This document shows positions 7,032 through 14,856 of a stretch of 64,000 nt of DNA, piece after piece. Positions within the stretch are counted from its first letter, which is position 1, and every line of letters starts with the position of its first letter. The stretch is taken from positions 1 to 64,000 of the forward strand of contig CAJGBY010000003.1 in NCBI GenBank assembly GCA_904501735.1. Direction: 5' to 3'. This stretch comes from an uncultured Muribaculaceae bacterium (lineage in GTDB: Bacteria > Bacteroidota > Bacteroidia > Bacteroidales > Muribaculaceae). A program made the translations under genes and the position numbers. The notes under the pieces are model-generated. The model did not search any database. It was not told where the DNA came from and saw only the letters and a program-made list of their open reading frames with translations.

Positions 7032-9425
7032 ATGAAAAGAATATTATCGATATTATTCAGTGTAATGAGCGTGTTGATGCTGAATGCAGCAGCACCAGCT
7101 GGTTATTATAGTAGTGCTGAGGGCAAGAACAAAGGCTCTTTGCTTGCTGCACTTGAAGATATAGTAGGTCCTCACGAAGCACTTGCATATAATGAGTTGT
7201 GGAGCTTGTATCGCAAAAGTGATGTGACAGCCGATGGATATATATGGGACATGTATTCCACTTCAAAATATACTCCAGGAAGTGATCAATGTGGTAGCTA
7301 CTCGAGTATAGGTGACTGTTATAATCGCGAACACTCATTCCCTAAGAGTTGGTTTGATGATCAATCGCCAATGGTTACAGATGCATATCATATTTATCCT
7401 ACTGATGGTAAGGTGAATGGTCAACGAAGCAATTACCCATTTGGTGAATGTGCTAATGGTAGCTATGTGGCATCGAGTGGTAGTGTGAAAGCACTTGGAC
7501 GACTCGGTACATCTACTTTCTCGGGATATAGTGGAAAGGTGTTTGAACCAGACGATCAATACAAGGGCGATTTTGCGCGTTCTTATTTCTATATGGCAGC
7601 CGCTTACAATTCATTTATTGACGATTGGAATAGCGCACAACTTGCAGGTAATTCTTACCCATGTTTTAGCGATTGGAGTGTAAACTTGCTAATGAAGTGG
7701 CATCGTGAAGATCCTGTGAGCGAGAAGGAAATCAATCGTAATGAGGTGGTGTATAGTTGGCAAGGCAATCGTAACCCATTTATCGATCACCCCGAACTTG
7801 CAGAATATGTGTGGGGAACAAAGAAAAATGAGGGATGGACTGCGCAAGGTGCGTCGAGCGACCCAATAATCGTCAATCCTAATGCCAATGAGGAGTATGA
7901 TTGTGGTGTGGTGGCTGTGAATAAGAGCATTTCGCTTGAAATTCCATTGAAAACCGTAGGTATAACCGAAGAGTTAACTGTTAAGATAGCTAATAATAGC
8001 AATTTTGTGGTTTCGCCTAACGAAGTGAGTGTGGCGTCGGCAAATGTGGGAACAAATCTTGTAGTAACCTTTGCTCCTAAGACAGCTGGAAACCATTCAG
8101 CAAAATTGCAAATATACAATGGTGAGGTAAGTGCTGAAGTAGAGGTGAAAGGTGTGTGCGTAGACGGAATTCCTGCGTTGAGTGCAACCGATATAACCTA
8201 CGATGGCTTTACTGCTCGTTGGACCGATGTAGATAATGGCGGAGTGTATTCGCTTACTGTGTATGAGAGCGACGGCGAGACAGCAGAGGCAGGATATCCA
8301 GTGTCGGTGGCTTCAAATCTTCAAAAATATGTAGTGTCGGGATTGAACTACGAAACCGATTATTATTATCAGTTGTCATGTGATGGAAGAACTTCAAACA
8401 AGGTGAAAGTAACCACATCTTCGCCTAATAGAATTCTTACATTCAACAATATGCCTGAAGGTGGTTTGAAATTTACTGCGGCGCCAGGTGAGCCATCTGC
8501 TATCCAAGAGGTGGGTATCTACACTGAGTATATCGAGGATAAGATTAATGTGTCGGTAACAGGTAATTTTGAATTAAGTCAAGATAATACCACATGGAGC
8601 GATATGTTGAGCAATATCGATCCAGATGGCGAGACCTTCTATGTGAGAATGAAGGCAACCCAAGCCGAAGGAAGTTATACTGGAGTGTTGTCGCTAAGTA
8701 CAGCTTCAGTGGAAGGAACCGAACTTGATGTGAATGGAACCGTTGCAGCGCCACGAGCATTCTTTGAAGACTTTGAAGCAATGGAAACTTCTGGTTATGA
8801 TACTGGAAAATTTGCAGGAACTGCTTGTGTGTGGTCTTTGACAAAAGTGGGCGCTTATGGGCGAAGTGGTCAAGACCGTTTTAATGGGAAGCAAGCATTA
8901 TGTACTGGTAAATCGGGAACGCGCAAGGCTGAAATGGCCGAAGATAAGGCAAACGGTATGGGACGATTGAGTTTCCTTGCAGGATTGTTTAGTAATGATG
9001 AGTCGGCTGTGGTGGAAGTGTCTTATTCGGTGAATGGAGGCAGCAGTTGGACTGTGATTGCAACCGAAACAGTAACTACAGCATCGCTCACAGCTTATAG
9101 CTATGTAGTGAACGCGAAAGGTAATGTGCGTGTTAAGTTTGAGCAAAAATCGGGCAAGCGCCTAAATATTGATGATGTCGAAATTACCGATTGTGTAGAA
9201 GGCTCATCAATCGATGAAACTAAGGTTGCGCCATGGCTTGCATATAGCGTTAAGGGAGGCCTTGAAATAGATGCTCCTAAGGCTATGGAAGTAGAGGTGT
9301 ACTCGGTAGAAGGCGTGAGAGTATATAATAAAATGGTGTTGCCAGGAAAAACAAAGATACAGCTTGATAAAGGTCTGTATGTCGTAGTTAATGGTGATGA
9401 TTCTAAAAAAGTTGTGGTGAAATAA
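7032..9425 (+). CDS. Secreted endonuclease I family nuclease with Ig/FN3-like domains and T9SS-type C-terminal domain
   Basis: The protein has 797 residues. A signal peptide (about 1-20) is followed by an endonuclease I (EndA/NucM-type) domain (about 25-265). That domain shows NREHSFPKSWFDD, DAYHIYPTDGKVNGQRSNYPFGEC and NRNPFIDHPELAEYVWG, the hallmark pieces of this ββα-metal nuclease family. An Ig-like region (about 280-375), an FN3-like domain (about 378-460) and a jelly-roll-like region (about 585-715) follow. The last ~75 residues (VEVYSVEGVRVYN..., ending LYVVVNGDDSKKVVVK) look like a T9SS type-A sorting domain. It therefore probably leaves the cell through the PorK-N/PorU/PorV machinery encoded later in this window. 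It degrades DNA outside or on the surface; substrate preference is not visible. It lies 13 bp behind rlmN. Confidence 0.88.
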   Translation: MKRILSILFSVMSVLMLNAAAPAGYYSSAEGKNKGSLLAALEDIVGPHEALAYNELWSLYRKSDVTADGYIWDMYSTSKYTPGSDQCGSYSSIGDCYNREHSFPKSWFDDQSPMVTDAYHIYPTDGKVNGQRSNYPFGECANGSYVASSGSVKALGRLGTSTFSGYSGKVFEPDDQYKGDFARSYFYMAAAYNSFIDDWNSAQLAGNSYPCFSDWSVNLLMKWHREDPVSEKEINRNEVVYSWQGNRNPFIDHPELAEYVWGTKKNEGWTAQGASSDPIIVNPNANEEYDCGVVAVNKSISLEIPLKTVGITEELTVKIANNSNFVVSPNEVSVASANVGTNLVVTFAPKTAGNHSAKLQIYNGEVSAEVEVKGVCVDGIPALSATDITYDGFTARWTDVDNGGVYSLTVYESDGETAEAGYPVSVASNLQKYVVSGLNYETDYYYQLSCDGRTSNKVKVTTSSPNRILTFNNMPEGGLKFTAAPGEPSAIQEVGIYTEYIEDKINVSVTGNFELSQDNTTWSDMLSNIDPDGETFYVRMKATQAEGSYTGVLSLSTASVEGTELDVNGTVAAPRAFFEDFEAMETSGYDTGKFAGTACVWSLTKVGAYGRSGQDRFNGKQALCTGKSGTRKAEMAEDKANGMGRLSFLAGLFSNDESAVVEVSYSVNGGSSWTVIATETVTTASLTAYSYVVNAKGNVRVKFEQKSGKRLNIDDVEITDCVEGSSIDETKVAPWLAYSVKGGLEIDAPKAMEVEVYSVEGVRVYNKMVLPGKTKIQLDKGLYVVVNGDDSKKVVVK

Positions 9426-9447
9426 AGCTAATTTAGTCAAAAATGCT

Positions 9448-9455
9448 TAACTTCG
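9448..9455 (+). promoter_or_regulatory. Possible -7 element of pdxA (one mismatch)
   Basis: TAACTTCG differs from TAnnTTTG at one position and lies 22 bp before the pdxA ATG, at a spacing like other promoters here. It may drive pdxA and the inositol locus behind it. Confidence 0.35.
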
Positions 9456-9477
9456 CCGAATCTTTAAATTTGAATTA

Positions 9478-10584
9478 ATGATAGAAAATCAAAAAATACG
9501 CGTTGGAATAACCCACGGGGATACCAACGGAATAGGATATGAAGTGATATTAAAGACCCTTTCAAATCCTATGTTAATAGAGTTGTGCACACCAGTGCTT
9601 TATGGTTCGACAAAGATTGCAACCTATCATCGCAAGGCATTAGATATGCCAGGTATCAACTTCAATGTGGTGCAAGATGCGTCGGGTGTGAAAGATGATG
9701 TGAACAACATCGTAGATGTGATAAAAGAAGAAGTGAAGGTGGACCTTGGTCAACCAACAAAGGCAGCTGGAGAGGCTGCATTCGTAGTGCTTGAACGAGC
9801 AGTAGCCGATTTGAAAGCAGGCAAGATAGATGTGCTTGTAACAGCTCCTATCAATAAGAGTACAATCCAAAGCGAAGAATTCAACTTCCCTGGTCACACT
9901 GAATATCTTGAAGCATCAATGGGCGATGGCAATAAATCGCTTATGATACTATATAATGAGCGCGTGAAGGTGGCTCTTGTAACAACACATCTTCCTATCT
10001 CACAAGTGTCGGCAGCAATCACAAAAGAAACTGTGCTTGAAAAGTTGGAGTTGTTCAACAATGCGTTGAAGCAAGATTTTGCTATTGAATATCCACGCAT
10101 TGCCGTGTTGGGACTTAACCCACATTCGGGCGACAATGGCTTGATAGGAAAAGAAGAAAAGGAAGTGATAATTCCTGCATTGGAAGAGGCTGCCGACAGA
10201 AAGATTTCATGTTTCGGACCATATTCGGCCGACGGATTCTTCGGTAGCGGACAATATGAGCATTTTGATGGAGTGCTTGCAATGTATCACGATCAAGGTC
10301 TTGCTCCATTGAAGACAATTGGCATGGAGTCGGGCGTGAATTACACAGCAGGACTTCCATTTGTTCGCACTTCTCCCGATCATGGTACAGGTTATGATAT
10401 AGCAGGTAAGAATCTCGCGGACGAATCATCTTTGAGAGCCGCTATTTATCAAGCAATCGACATTTCCCGCAATCGTGAGATATATAACGAAATAACAAGC
10501 AATCCGCTGCGTCGCCAATATGTGAATAAGGGCGCAGATAATGTGGTGCTTGACCTCACAAAGGTGGAAGACGAGCATCAATGA
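9478..10584 (+). CDS. pdxA: 4-hydroxythreonine-4-phosphate dehydrogenase PdxA
   Basis: PdxA oxidises 4-phosphohydroxy-L-threonine to 3-amino-2-oxopropyl phosphate in DXP-dependent vitamin B6 synthesis (NAD and a divalent metal). The 368-residue protein begins with the family's GITHGDTNGIGYEV-like motif. It carries the metal-binding histidines in FPGHTEYLE, LVTTHLPIS and AMYHDQGLAPLKT, plus NPHSGDNGLIGKEE and VRTSPDHGTGYDIAG. It is slightly longer than the E. coli enzyme, which is normal for Bacteroidota. The nucleotidyltransferase of the inositol locus starts 14 bp after its stop, so the two are probably co-transcribed; no metabolic link is evident. Confidence 0.95.
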   Translation: MIENQKIRVGITHGDTNGIGYEVILKTLSNPMLIELCTPVLYGSTKIATYHRKALDMPGINFNVVQDASGVKDDVNNIVDVIKEEVKVDLGQPTKAAGEAAFVVLERAVADLKAGKIDVLVTAPINKSTIQSEEFNFPGHTEYLEASMGDGNKSLMILYNERVKVALVTTHLPISQVSAAITKETVLEKLELFNNALKQDFAIEYPRIAVLGLNPHSGDNGLIGKEEKEVIIPALEEAADRKISCFGPYSADGFFGSGQYEHFDGVLAMYHDQGLAPLKTIGMESGVNYTAGLPFVRTSPDHGTGYDIAGKNLADESSLRAAIYQAIDISRNREIYNEITSNPLRRQYVNKGADNVVLDLTKVEDEHQ

Positions 10585-10598
10585 TATAGAGCTTGTAG

Positions 10599-11300
10599 AT
10601 GAACTATGCAATAATAGCCGCTGGGCAAGGAAGCCGATTGGCGCAAGAAGGTGCTAATGTGCCAAAACCACTTGTAACGCTGAATGGTGAACCTCTTATA
10701 GGTAGACTCCTCAGAATATTCACGCAAAATAATGCCGAAAGCATTAGTGTGATAGTGAATGAAGAAGCAAAAGAGGTGAGGAGCTATCTTGAATCGTTGG
10801 CTGTGGATTGTGAACTGAATGTGGTGGTGAAGACAACACCAAGTTCGATGCATAGTTTCTATGAGTTGTCGAAGGTGATGAAGCAAGGGCGTTTTTGCTT
10901 GACAACAGTAGATACTGTGTTTCGCGAAGATGAATTTGCTGAGTTTATAAAAATCTTCGAAGAACTGGAGGGGTGTGATGGACTGATGGCTGTTACGCCA
11001 TTTATCGATGATGAGAAACCTCTGTATGTAGAAGTAGACGAAGATAAAAATATAAAGGCATTCCTTGACGAAAGGGCGAGTGAAGGCTTGTTGGTGTCGG
11101 GTGGCGTGTATGCCCTTGGTGATGAAGCCAGAGAAGTTCTTGCTGACTGCGTGGAAAAAGGTGTGCATCGCATGCGCAATTATCAGCGCGCGCTATTGAT
11201 GTCGGGCTTGAAACTGAAGGCGCATTCTATTGATAAGATAATAGATGTTGACCATGTGAGCGACATAGCAAGTGCCGAAGAATTGCTACTTGATGAATAG
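10599..11300 (+). CDS. Sugar-phosphate-type nucleotidyltransferase (candidate inositol-phosphate cytidylyltransferase)
   Basis: This 233-residue NTP_transferase-fold protein has the nucleotide-binding signature AAGQGSRLAQEGANVPKPL (residues about 6-25), that is GxGxR...PKPL. A TTVDTVF segment fits the metal-binding Asp position, and a C-terminal IDVDHVSDI is typical of sugar and alcohol-phosphate nucleotidylyltransferases. Family knowledge: such enzymes activate a phosphorylated sugar or alcohol with CTP, UTP, GTP or dTTP. It opens a nine-gene run ending in myo-inositol-1-phosphate synthase and containing two CDP-alcohol transferases. I therefore infer that it could make CDP-inositol, as the archaeal IPCT enzyme does. 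A CDP-choline/CDP-ethanolamine-like activity is an alternative. Confidence 0.8.
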   Translation: MNYAIIAAGQGSRLAQEGANVPKPLVTLNGEPLIGRLLRIFTQNNAESISVIVNEEAKEVRSYLESLAVDCELNVVVKTTPSSMHSFYELSKVMKQGRFCLTTVDTVFREDEFAEFIKIFEELEGCDGLMAVTPFIDDEKPLYVEVDEDKNIKAFLDERASEGLLVSGGVYALGDEAREVLADCVEKGVHRMRNYQRALLMSGLKLKAHSIDKIIDVDHVSDIASAEELLLDE

Positions 11301-11350
11301 AATCGAGAAGAGTAGAGAAAATAGAGTAAGTTAACAGAAGTAATAGATAT

Positions 11351-12226
11351 ATGTCGGAAATTAAAATAGCAGGAGTGATGCGCTCAAGGGATTATTCTCC
11401 TAATCATATAGGGAATGATGCCGCTATATTCAACGCTACAGCCGAGCAATTGCGTAAGCGCGGTTTTGTGGTGAATGTGTATAGTGAGGAAAAATTCAAA
11501 TCTTGCGACATAGAAGAAGATGTGGTGCTGAATATGTGCCGAGATGCCGCTTCGATAGCTAAATTGCAAAAGCTTGAAGATGCAGGCAAGTTGGTGCTTA
11601 ATTCGGGCTACGGAATTGAGAACTGTACGCGTGAGCGTATGGCTCGCATATTATTGGGAAGTGGAATCCCTTATCCCGAAAGTATCATTGTGAACACCGA
11701 TGAGAGCGTGAAAGACATGCTTACTCGTGTGGGAATGAATAATTGCTGGGTGAAGTGTGGTGGACACTCTCAACACAAAGAAGATGTGAGCTATGTGCGT
11801 CATCGCGATGAGGCTCAAGAGATTCTACAAGAGTATTTCTATCGTGGTATCAATCGTGCTGTGATAAACAAGCATGTAGTGGGTGATTTGGTGAAATTTT
11901 ATGGCGTGAAAGGCTCACCATTCTTTCACTGGTTCTTTCCATTCGAACGCGGTCATGTGATGCAAGACTATGGCGTGGATATTGATTTGACAAAGGAACG
12001 CAAACTTGATGAAGCAAAACTGAAAGAGTATTGCGAACATGCTTGCGAAGAATTGAATGTAATGATATATGGCGGTGATTGTATTGTTGGCCCAGATGGA
12101 AAAATCACAATCATTGATTTCAACGATTGGCCAAGCTATGCACCTTGTAGCAATGAGGCAGCCCCTCATATTGCCAAAAGTGTGCTTGCTGAAATTAAGG
12201 AATTTATATCAAAGAGAGAAAAATGA
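11351..12226 (+). CDS. ATP-grasp protein resembling inositol-phosphate (ITPK-like) kinases
   Basis: I read this 291-residue protein as an ATP-grasp enzyme. An N-terminal α/β domain (about 1-95) precedes an ATP-grasp core with candidate ATP-binding lysines in NCWVKCGG (K135) and INKHVVGDLVKFYGVKG (about 172-188). The metal-binding acid motif is GGDCIVGPDGKITIIDFNDWPSY (D243, D256, N258). The last pieces resemble the 'KVYVV' and 'VIDINYFPGY' segments of the inositol 1,3,4-trisphosphate 5/6-kinase family. RimK-like ligases share the fold, so a ligase is an alternative. Its stop overlaps the pgpA start (ATGA), which places it in the inositol-lipid operon. Substrate is inferred from context only: inositol, inositol phosphate or a lipid headgroup. 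Confidence 0.7.
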   Translation: MSEIKIAGVMRSRDYSPNHIGNDAAIFNATAEQLRKRGFVVNVYSEEKFKSCDIEEDVVLNMCRDAASIAKLQKLEDAGKLVLNSGYGIENCTRERMARILLGSGIPYPESIIVNTDESVKDMLTRVGMNNCWVKCGGHSQHKEDVSYVRHRDEAQEILQEYFYRGINRAVINKHVVGDLVKFYGVKGSPFFHWFFPFERGHVMQDYGVDIDLTKERKLDEAKLKEYCEHACEELNVMIYGGDCIVGPDGKITIIDFNDWPSYAPCSNEAAPHIAKSVLAEIKEFISKREK

Positions 12227-12696
12227 AAAAGTTTCCATTGTTTCATAAATTAATTGCAACAAGTTTTGGCGCAGGCTACTCGCCAGTAGCTCCTGGCACG
12301 ATGGGTGCTGTGGTGGCTGTGGCTGTGTGGTATGTGTTGTGGCTAAATCTTGACTATTGTGCGTTGCAATGGACTTTGGCAGCCCTTATAGCAGTGTTTA
12401 CAGTGCTTGGTGTGTGGTCGGCAACTGTGAGCGAACAATTTTGGGGCGAAGATCCAAAGAGAGTAGTTATGGACGAAACTGTGGGTGAGTGGATAGCTCT
12501 ACTTGCTGTTCCTGCATCGGGACATTGGGGATATGTGCTTGCTGCGTTTGTCTTGTTTCGCTTTTTTGATATAGCCAAGCCACTTGGAGTGCGCTCAATG
12601 GAGAAATTTAAAGGAGGATATGGTATAATGGGCGATGATATACTGTCGGGCGTATATGCAGCAGTGTTGATGCTCTTATTTAACTATTTTGTATAG
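12223..12696 (+). CDS. pgpA: Phosphatidylglycerophosphatase A family protein (PgpA)
   Basis: The 157-residue protein matches the PgpA family of membrane lipid phosphatases. It has an N-terminal ATSFGAGYSPVAPGTMGA stretch, the VVMDETVGEWIALLAVP motif with conserved acidic residues, FRFFDIAKPLGVRSMEKFKGGYGIMGDDILSG, and four hydrophobic segments. Canonical PgpA removes the phosphate of phosphatidylglycerophosphate. In this locus it could instead act on phosphatidylinositol-phosphate or serve general PG synthesis. It is translationally coupled to the ATP-grasp gene (4-nt overlap) and followed by gtrA after 2 bp. Confidence 0.92.
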   Translation: MKKFPLFHKLIATSFGAGYSPVAPGTMGAVVAVAVWYVLWLNLDYCALQWTLAALIAVFTVLGVWSATVSEQFWGEDPKRVVMDETVGEWIALLAVPASGHWGYVLAAFVLFRFFDIAKPLGVRSMEKFKGGYGIMGDDILSGVYAAVLMLLFNYFV

Positions 12697-12698
12697 AG

Positions 12699-13223
12699 AT
12701 GGAAGAAAGTACAAATAAAGTCAAGAAAAAAGGTAGAGGCATATTTTTGTTCTTGAAAGCATCGGTGTCGTCGCAGATAGCTTCCTGGGTGGATATGGGG
12801 CTTAGCTTCGTATTGTTCAGTGTAGTAAATTTGACCATGTATGATGGTTTCTTTGCTAAGGCGATAGGTGCTGCTACAGGTGGAGTTATCAACTGTTGTA
12901 TCAACTATAAGTGGACATTCCGTCCTGAAGGATGTAGTAAGCGCACAGTGGCAGTGAAATATGCTATGGTTTGGATTGGTAGTTTGTTGCTCAATTCGTT
13001 CGGTACAGCATTTGTAACCGGTTTTGTGAGTGAAATACCAGTGCTAACAGAGTGGGGAATCTCGAAAGATACAGTGTTCTTTGTGGCTCAGCTTGCGGTG
13101 TCGCTTGTGGTATCGATATGTTGGAATTTTATGCTACAAAGATATTTTGTGTTTAATAATGTAGATATTAAGGGAAGAGTAGAAAAAGTAACGAAAAAAA
13201 TAAAACATCATAATGGAGAATAA
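12699..13223 (+). CDS. GtrA-like small membrane protein (possible lipid-linked substrate flippase)
   Basis: This 174-residue integral membrane protein has four predicted transmembrane helices and a basic N-terminus (about residues 1-15). The pattern ASVSSQIASWVDMGLSFVLF ... GGVINCCINYKWTF ... ICWNFMLQRYFVF is characteristic of GtrA-like proteins (PF04138). Family members move isoprenoid- or lipid-linked sugars across the inner membrane or support glycosyltransferases. In this locus it is a candidate for flipping an inositol lipid or precursor. It overlaps the next gene by 11 bp, indicating tight operon organisation. Confidence 0.85.
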   Translation: MEESTNKVKKKGRGIFLFLKASVSSQIASWVDMGLSFVLFSVVNLTMYDGFFAKAIGAATGGVINCCINYKWTFRPEGCSKRTVAVKYAMVWIGSLLLNSFGTAFVTGFVSEIPVLTEWGISKDTVFFVAQLAVSLVVSICWNFMLQRYFVFNNVDIKGRVEKVTKKIKHHNGE

Positions 13224-13905
13224 AAGTATGTTCAATAAGATGCGCGACACATTGCAGTTGGGTATCTATAAGGTGATTAATCCACTTGTGCATGGAATGA
13301 TTAAGGTAGGAATCACACCAAATGTGGTTACTACAATGGGTTTCTTGGGTAATCTTGCTGCGGCAGTAATATTTGTGTATGCAGCATTGACTCAAAGTGG
13401 AGCTATTGATTATGACTTGGTGTGGATAGCAGGTGTAGTGCTAATATTGTCGTCATTGCTTGATATGTTTGATGGTCAAGTGGCGCGTATTGGTAATATG
13501 CAAACAACATTTGGCGCTATGTATGACTCGGTGCTTGATCGTTATAGCGAACTTGTAACACTTGGTGGTATTTGCTACATGCTAATGGCTGGTGGCTATT
13601 TGGCTGGTTCAATTATCACATTTGCTGCATTGGTGGGTTCGTTGATGGTAAGTTATGTGCGTGCTCGTGCCGAAGGTCTTGATATCGAATGTAAGGTAGG
13701 CTTTATGCAACGCCCAGAACGCGTGGTTGTAACTTGTGTGGGTGCAATCGCTTGTGGTGTGTATGGTAGTTGTGCTGAAAGTGCATCGTTTGACCCAATG
13801 TTGATAATGATTGTTGCAATGGGTGTAATCGCATTGTTTGCTAATATTACAGCATTTGTACGCATTGCACACTGTCGCAAGGAATTGGAAAAGAAAAATA
13901 AGTAA
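13213..13905 (+). CDS. CDP-alcohol phosphatidyltransferase, probable phosphatidylinositol-phosphate synthase
   Basis: The 230-residue membrane protein carries a fully canonical CDP-alcohol phosphatidyltransferase signature: D84-MF-DG-QV-AR, then G101-xxx-D105-xxx-D109. About six hydrophobic helices follow the family pattern. Such enzymes displace CMP from CDP-diacylglycerol with an alcohol acceptor at the cytoplasmic face. Because inositol-1-phosphate synthase closes the same gene run and phosphatases lie beside it, the likely acceptor is inositol-1-phosphate, giving phosphatidylinositol-phosphate. This agrees with what I recall of the Bacteroides thetaiotaomicron inositol-lipid locus. It starts inside the gtrA 3' end, and PAP2 follows after 9 bp. 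Confidence 0.9.
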   Translation: MENKSMFNKMRDTLQLGIYKVINPLVHGMIKVGITPNVVTTMGFLGNLAAAVIFVYAALTQSGAIDYDLVWIAGVVLILSSLLDMFDGQVARIGNMQTTFGAMYDSVLDRYSELVTLGGICYMLMAGGYLAGSIITFAALVGSLMVSYVRARAEGLDIECKVGFMQRPERVVVTCVGAIACGVYGSCAESASFDPMLIMIVAMGVIALFANITAFVRIAHCRKELEKKNK

Positions 13906-13914
13906 GAATATTAT

Positions 13915-14850
13915 ATGACAAATCGTATAAAGTTGCCTTCACGCAAGGAGTTCCTTATCCTTGTGGCTTGCTTGTTGCTGTGGCTTGTAGTTACGGTGAT
14001 GTTTGTGGGCTTTCGTCCTGAACACCCAATGCTTGCATTGCTAATAGCATCAATGTTTTTGGCAAGTGAAAAGAGCCGTAAACTTGTTATGGCGTTGATG
14101 CCATTTGCGGTGTTTGCAGTGTCGTATGACTGGATGAATATCGTACCTAATTATGAAGTAAATCCAGTGGATGTGCGTGATTTGTATGAAGCAGAAAAGA
14201 GCCTATTCGGTATTACCACAGCTACAGGCGTAGTAACACCAAATGAGTTCTTCGGTATTCATAATTGTGCATTTATGGACTTTATGTCAGGCGTGTTCTA
14301 TTTGTGTTGGGTGCCAGTGCCAATTATTTTCGGTATTGGTCTATACTTTTCACGCCAACAAAAGATATATTTACACTTTGCATTGGTGTTCTTGTTTGTC
14401 AACCTAATCGGTTTTGCTGGATATTATATCCACCCAGCTGCACCACCATGGTATGTAGCAAACTATGGCTTCGAAGCTATACTTGGGACTCCAGGTAATG
14501 TGGCAGGATTGGGACGCTTTGATGCTATGACTGGATTGCCAATATTCGATTTCTTGTATTCAAGAAACTCAAATGTGTTTGCGGCAGTGCCATCGTTGCA
14601 CTCAGCATATATGGTAATCGCATTCTACTATTCGTTGAAGGCAAAATGTCCTAACTGGTTGCGTGCAATATTCTTTGTGATAGTGCTTGGTATATGGTTT
14701 ACAGCTGTGTATTCGTTCCACCATTATTTGATCGATGTGATCTTGGGTGCGAGCTGTGCATGCTTGGGCATATTCTTGTTTGAAAAGTGCTTGATGAAGT
14801 GGGGCGCGTTCAGCCGATTTATCGATAGTTATACAAAATATGTGTCGTAA
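13915..14850 (+). CDS. Aur1-like PAP2 superfamily membrane protein (inositol-lipid phosphatase or inositolphosphotransferase)
   Basis: The 311-residue protein has about six transmembrane segments. The catalytic motifs are of the PAP2_3/Aur1 type rather than the ordinary PAP2 type: PAAPPWY (174-180), AVPSLHS (224-230, with Leu where PSGH has Gly), and HHYLID (269-274, catalytic His270 and Asp274). This subfamily includes the eukaryotic inositol phosphorylceramide synthase, which moves phosphoinositol between lipids through a phospho-His intermediate, and bacterial lipid phosphatases. Two roles fit: dephosphorylating phosphatidylinositol-phosphate to phosphatidylinositol, or transferring phosphoinositol to ceramide, since Bacteroidales make sphingolipids. 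It is in the operon between the two CDP-alcohol transferases. Confidence 0.85.
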   Translation: MTNRIKLPSRKEFLILVACLLLWLVVTVMFVGFRPEHPMLALLIASMFLASEKSRKLVMALMPFAVFAVSYDWMNIVPNYEVNPVDVRDLYEAEKSLFGITTATGVVTPNEFFGIHNCAFMDFMSGVFYLCWVPVPIIFGIGLYFSRQQKIYLHFALVFLFVNLIGFAGYYIHPAAPPWYVANYGFEAILGTPGNVAGLGRFDAMTGLPIFDFLYSRNSNVFAAVPSLHSAYMVIAFYYSLKAKCPNWLRAIFFVIVLGIWFTAVYSFHHYLIDVILGASCACLGIFLFEKCLMKWGAFSRFIDSYTKYVS

Positions 14851-14856
14851 TTGCTG

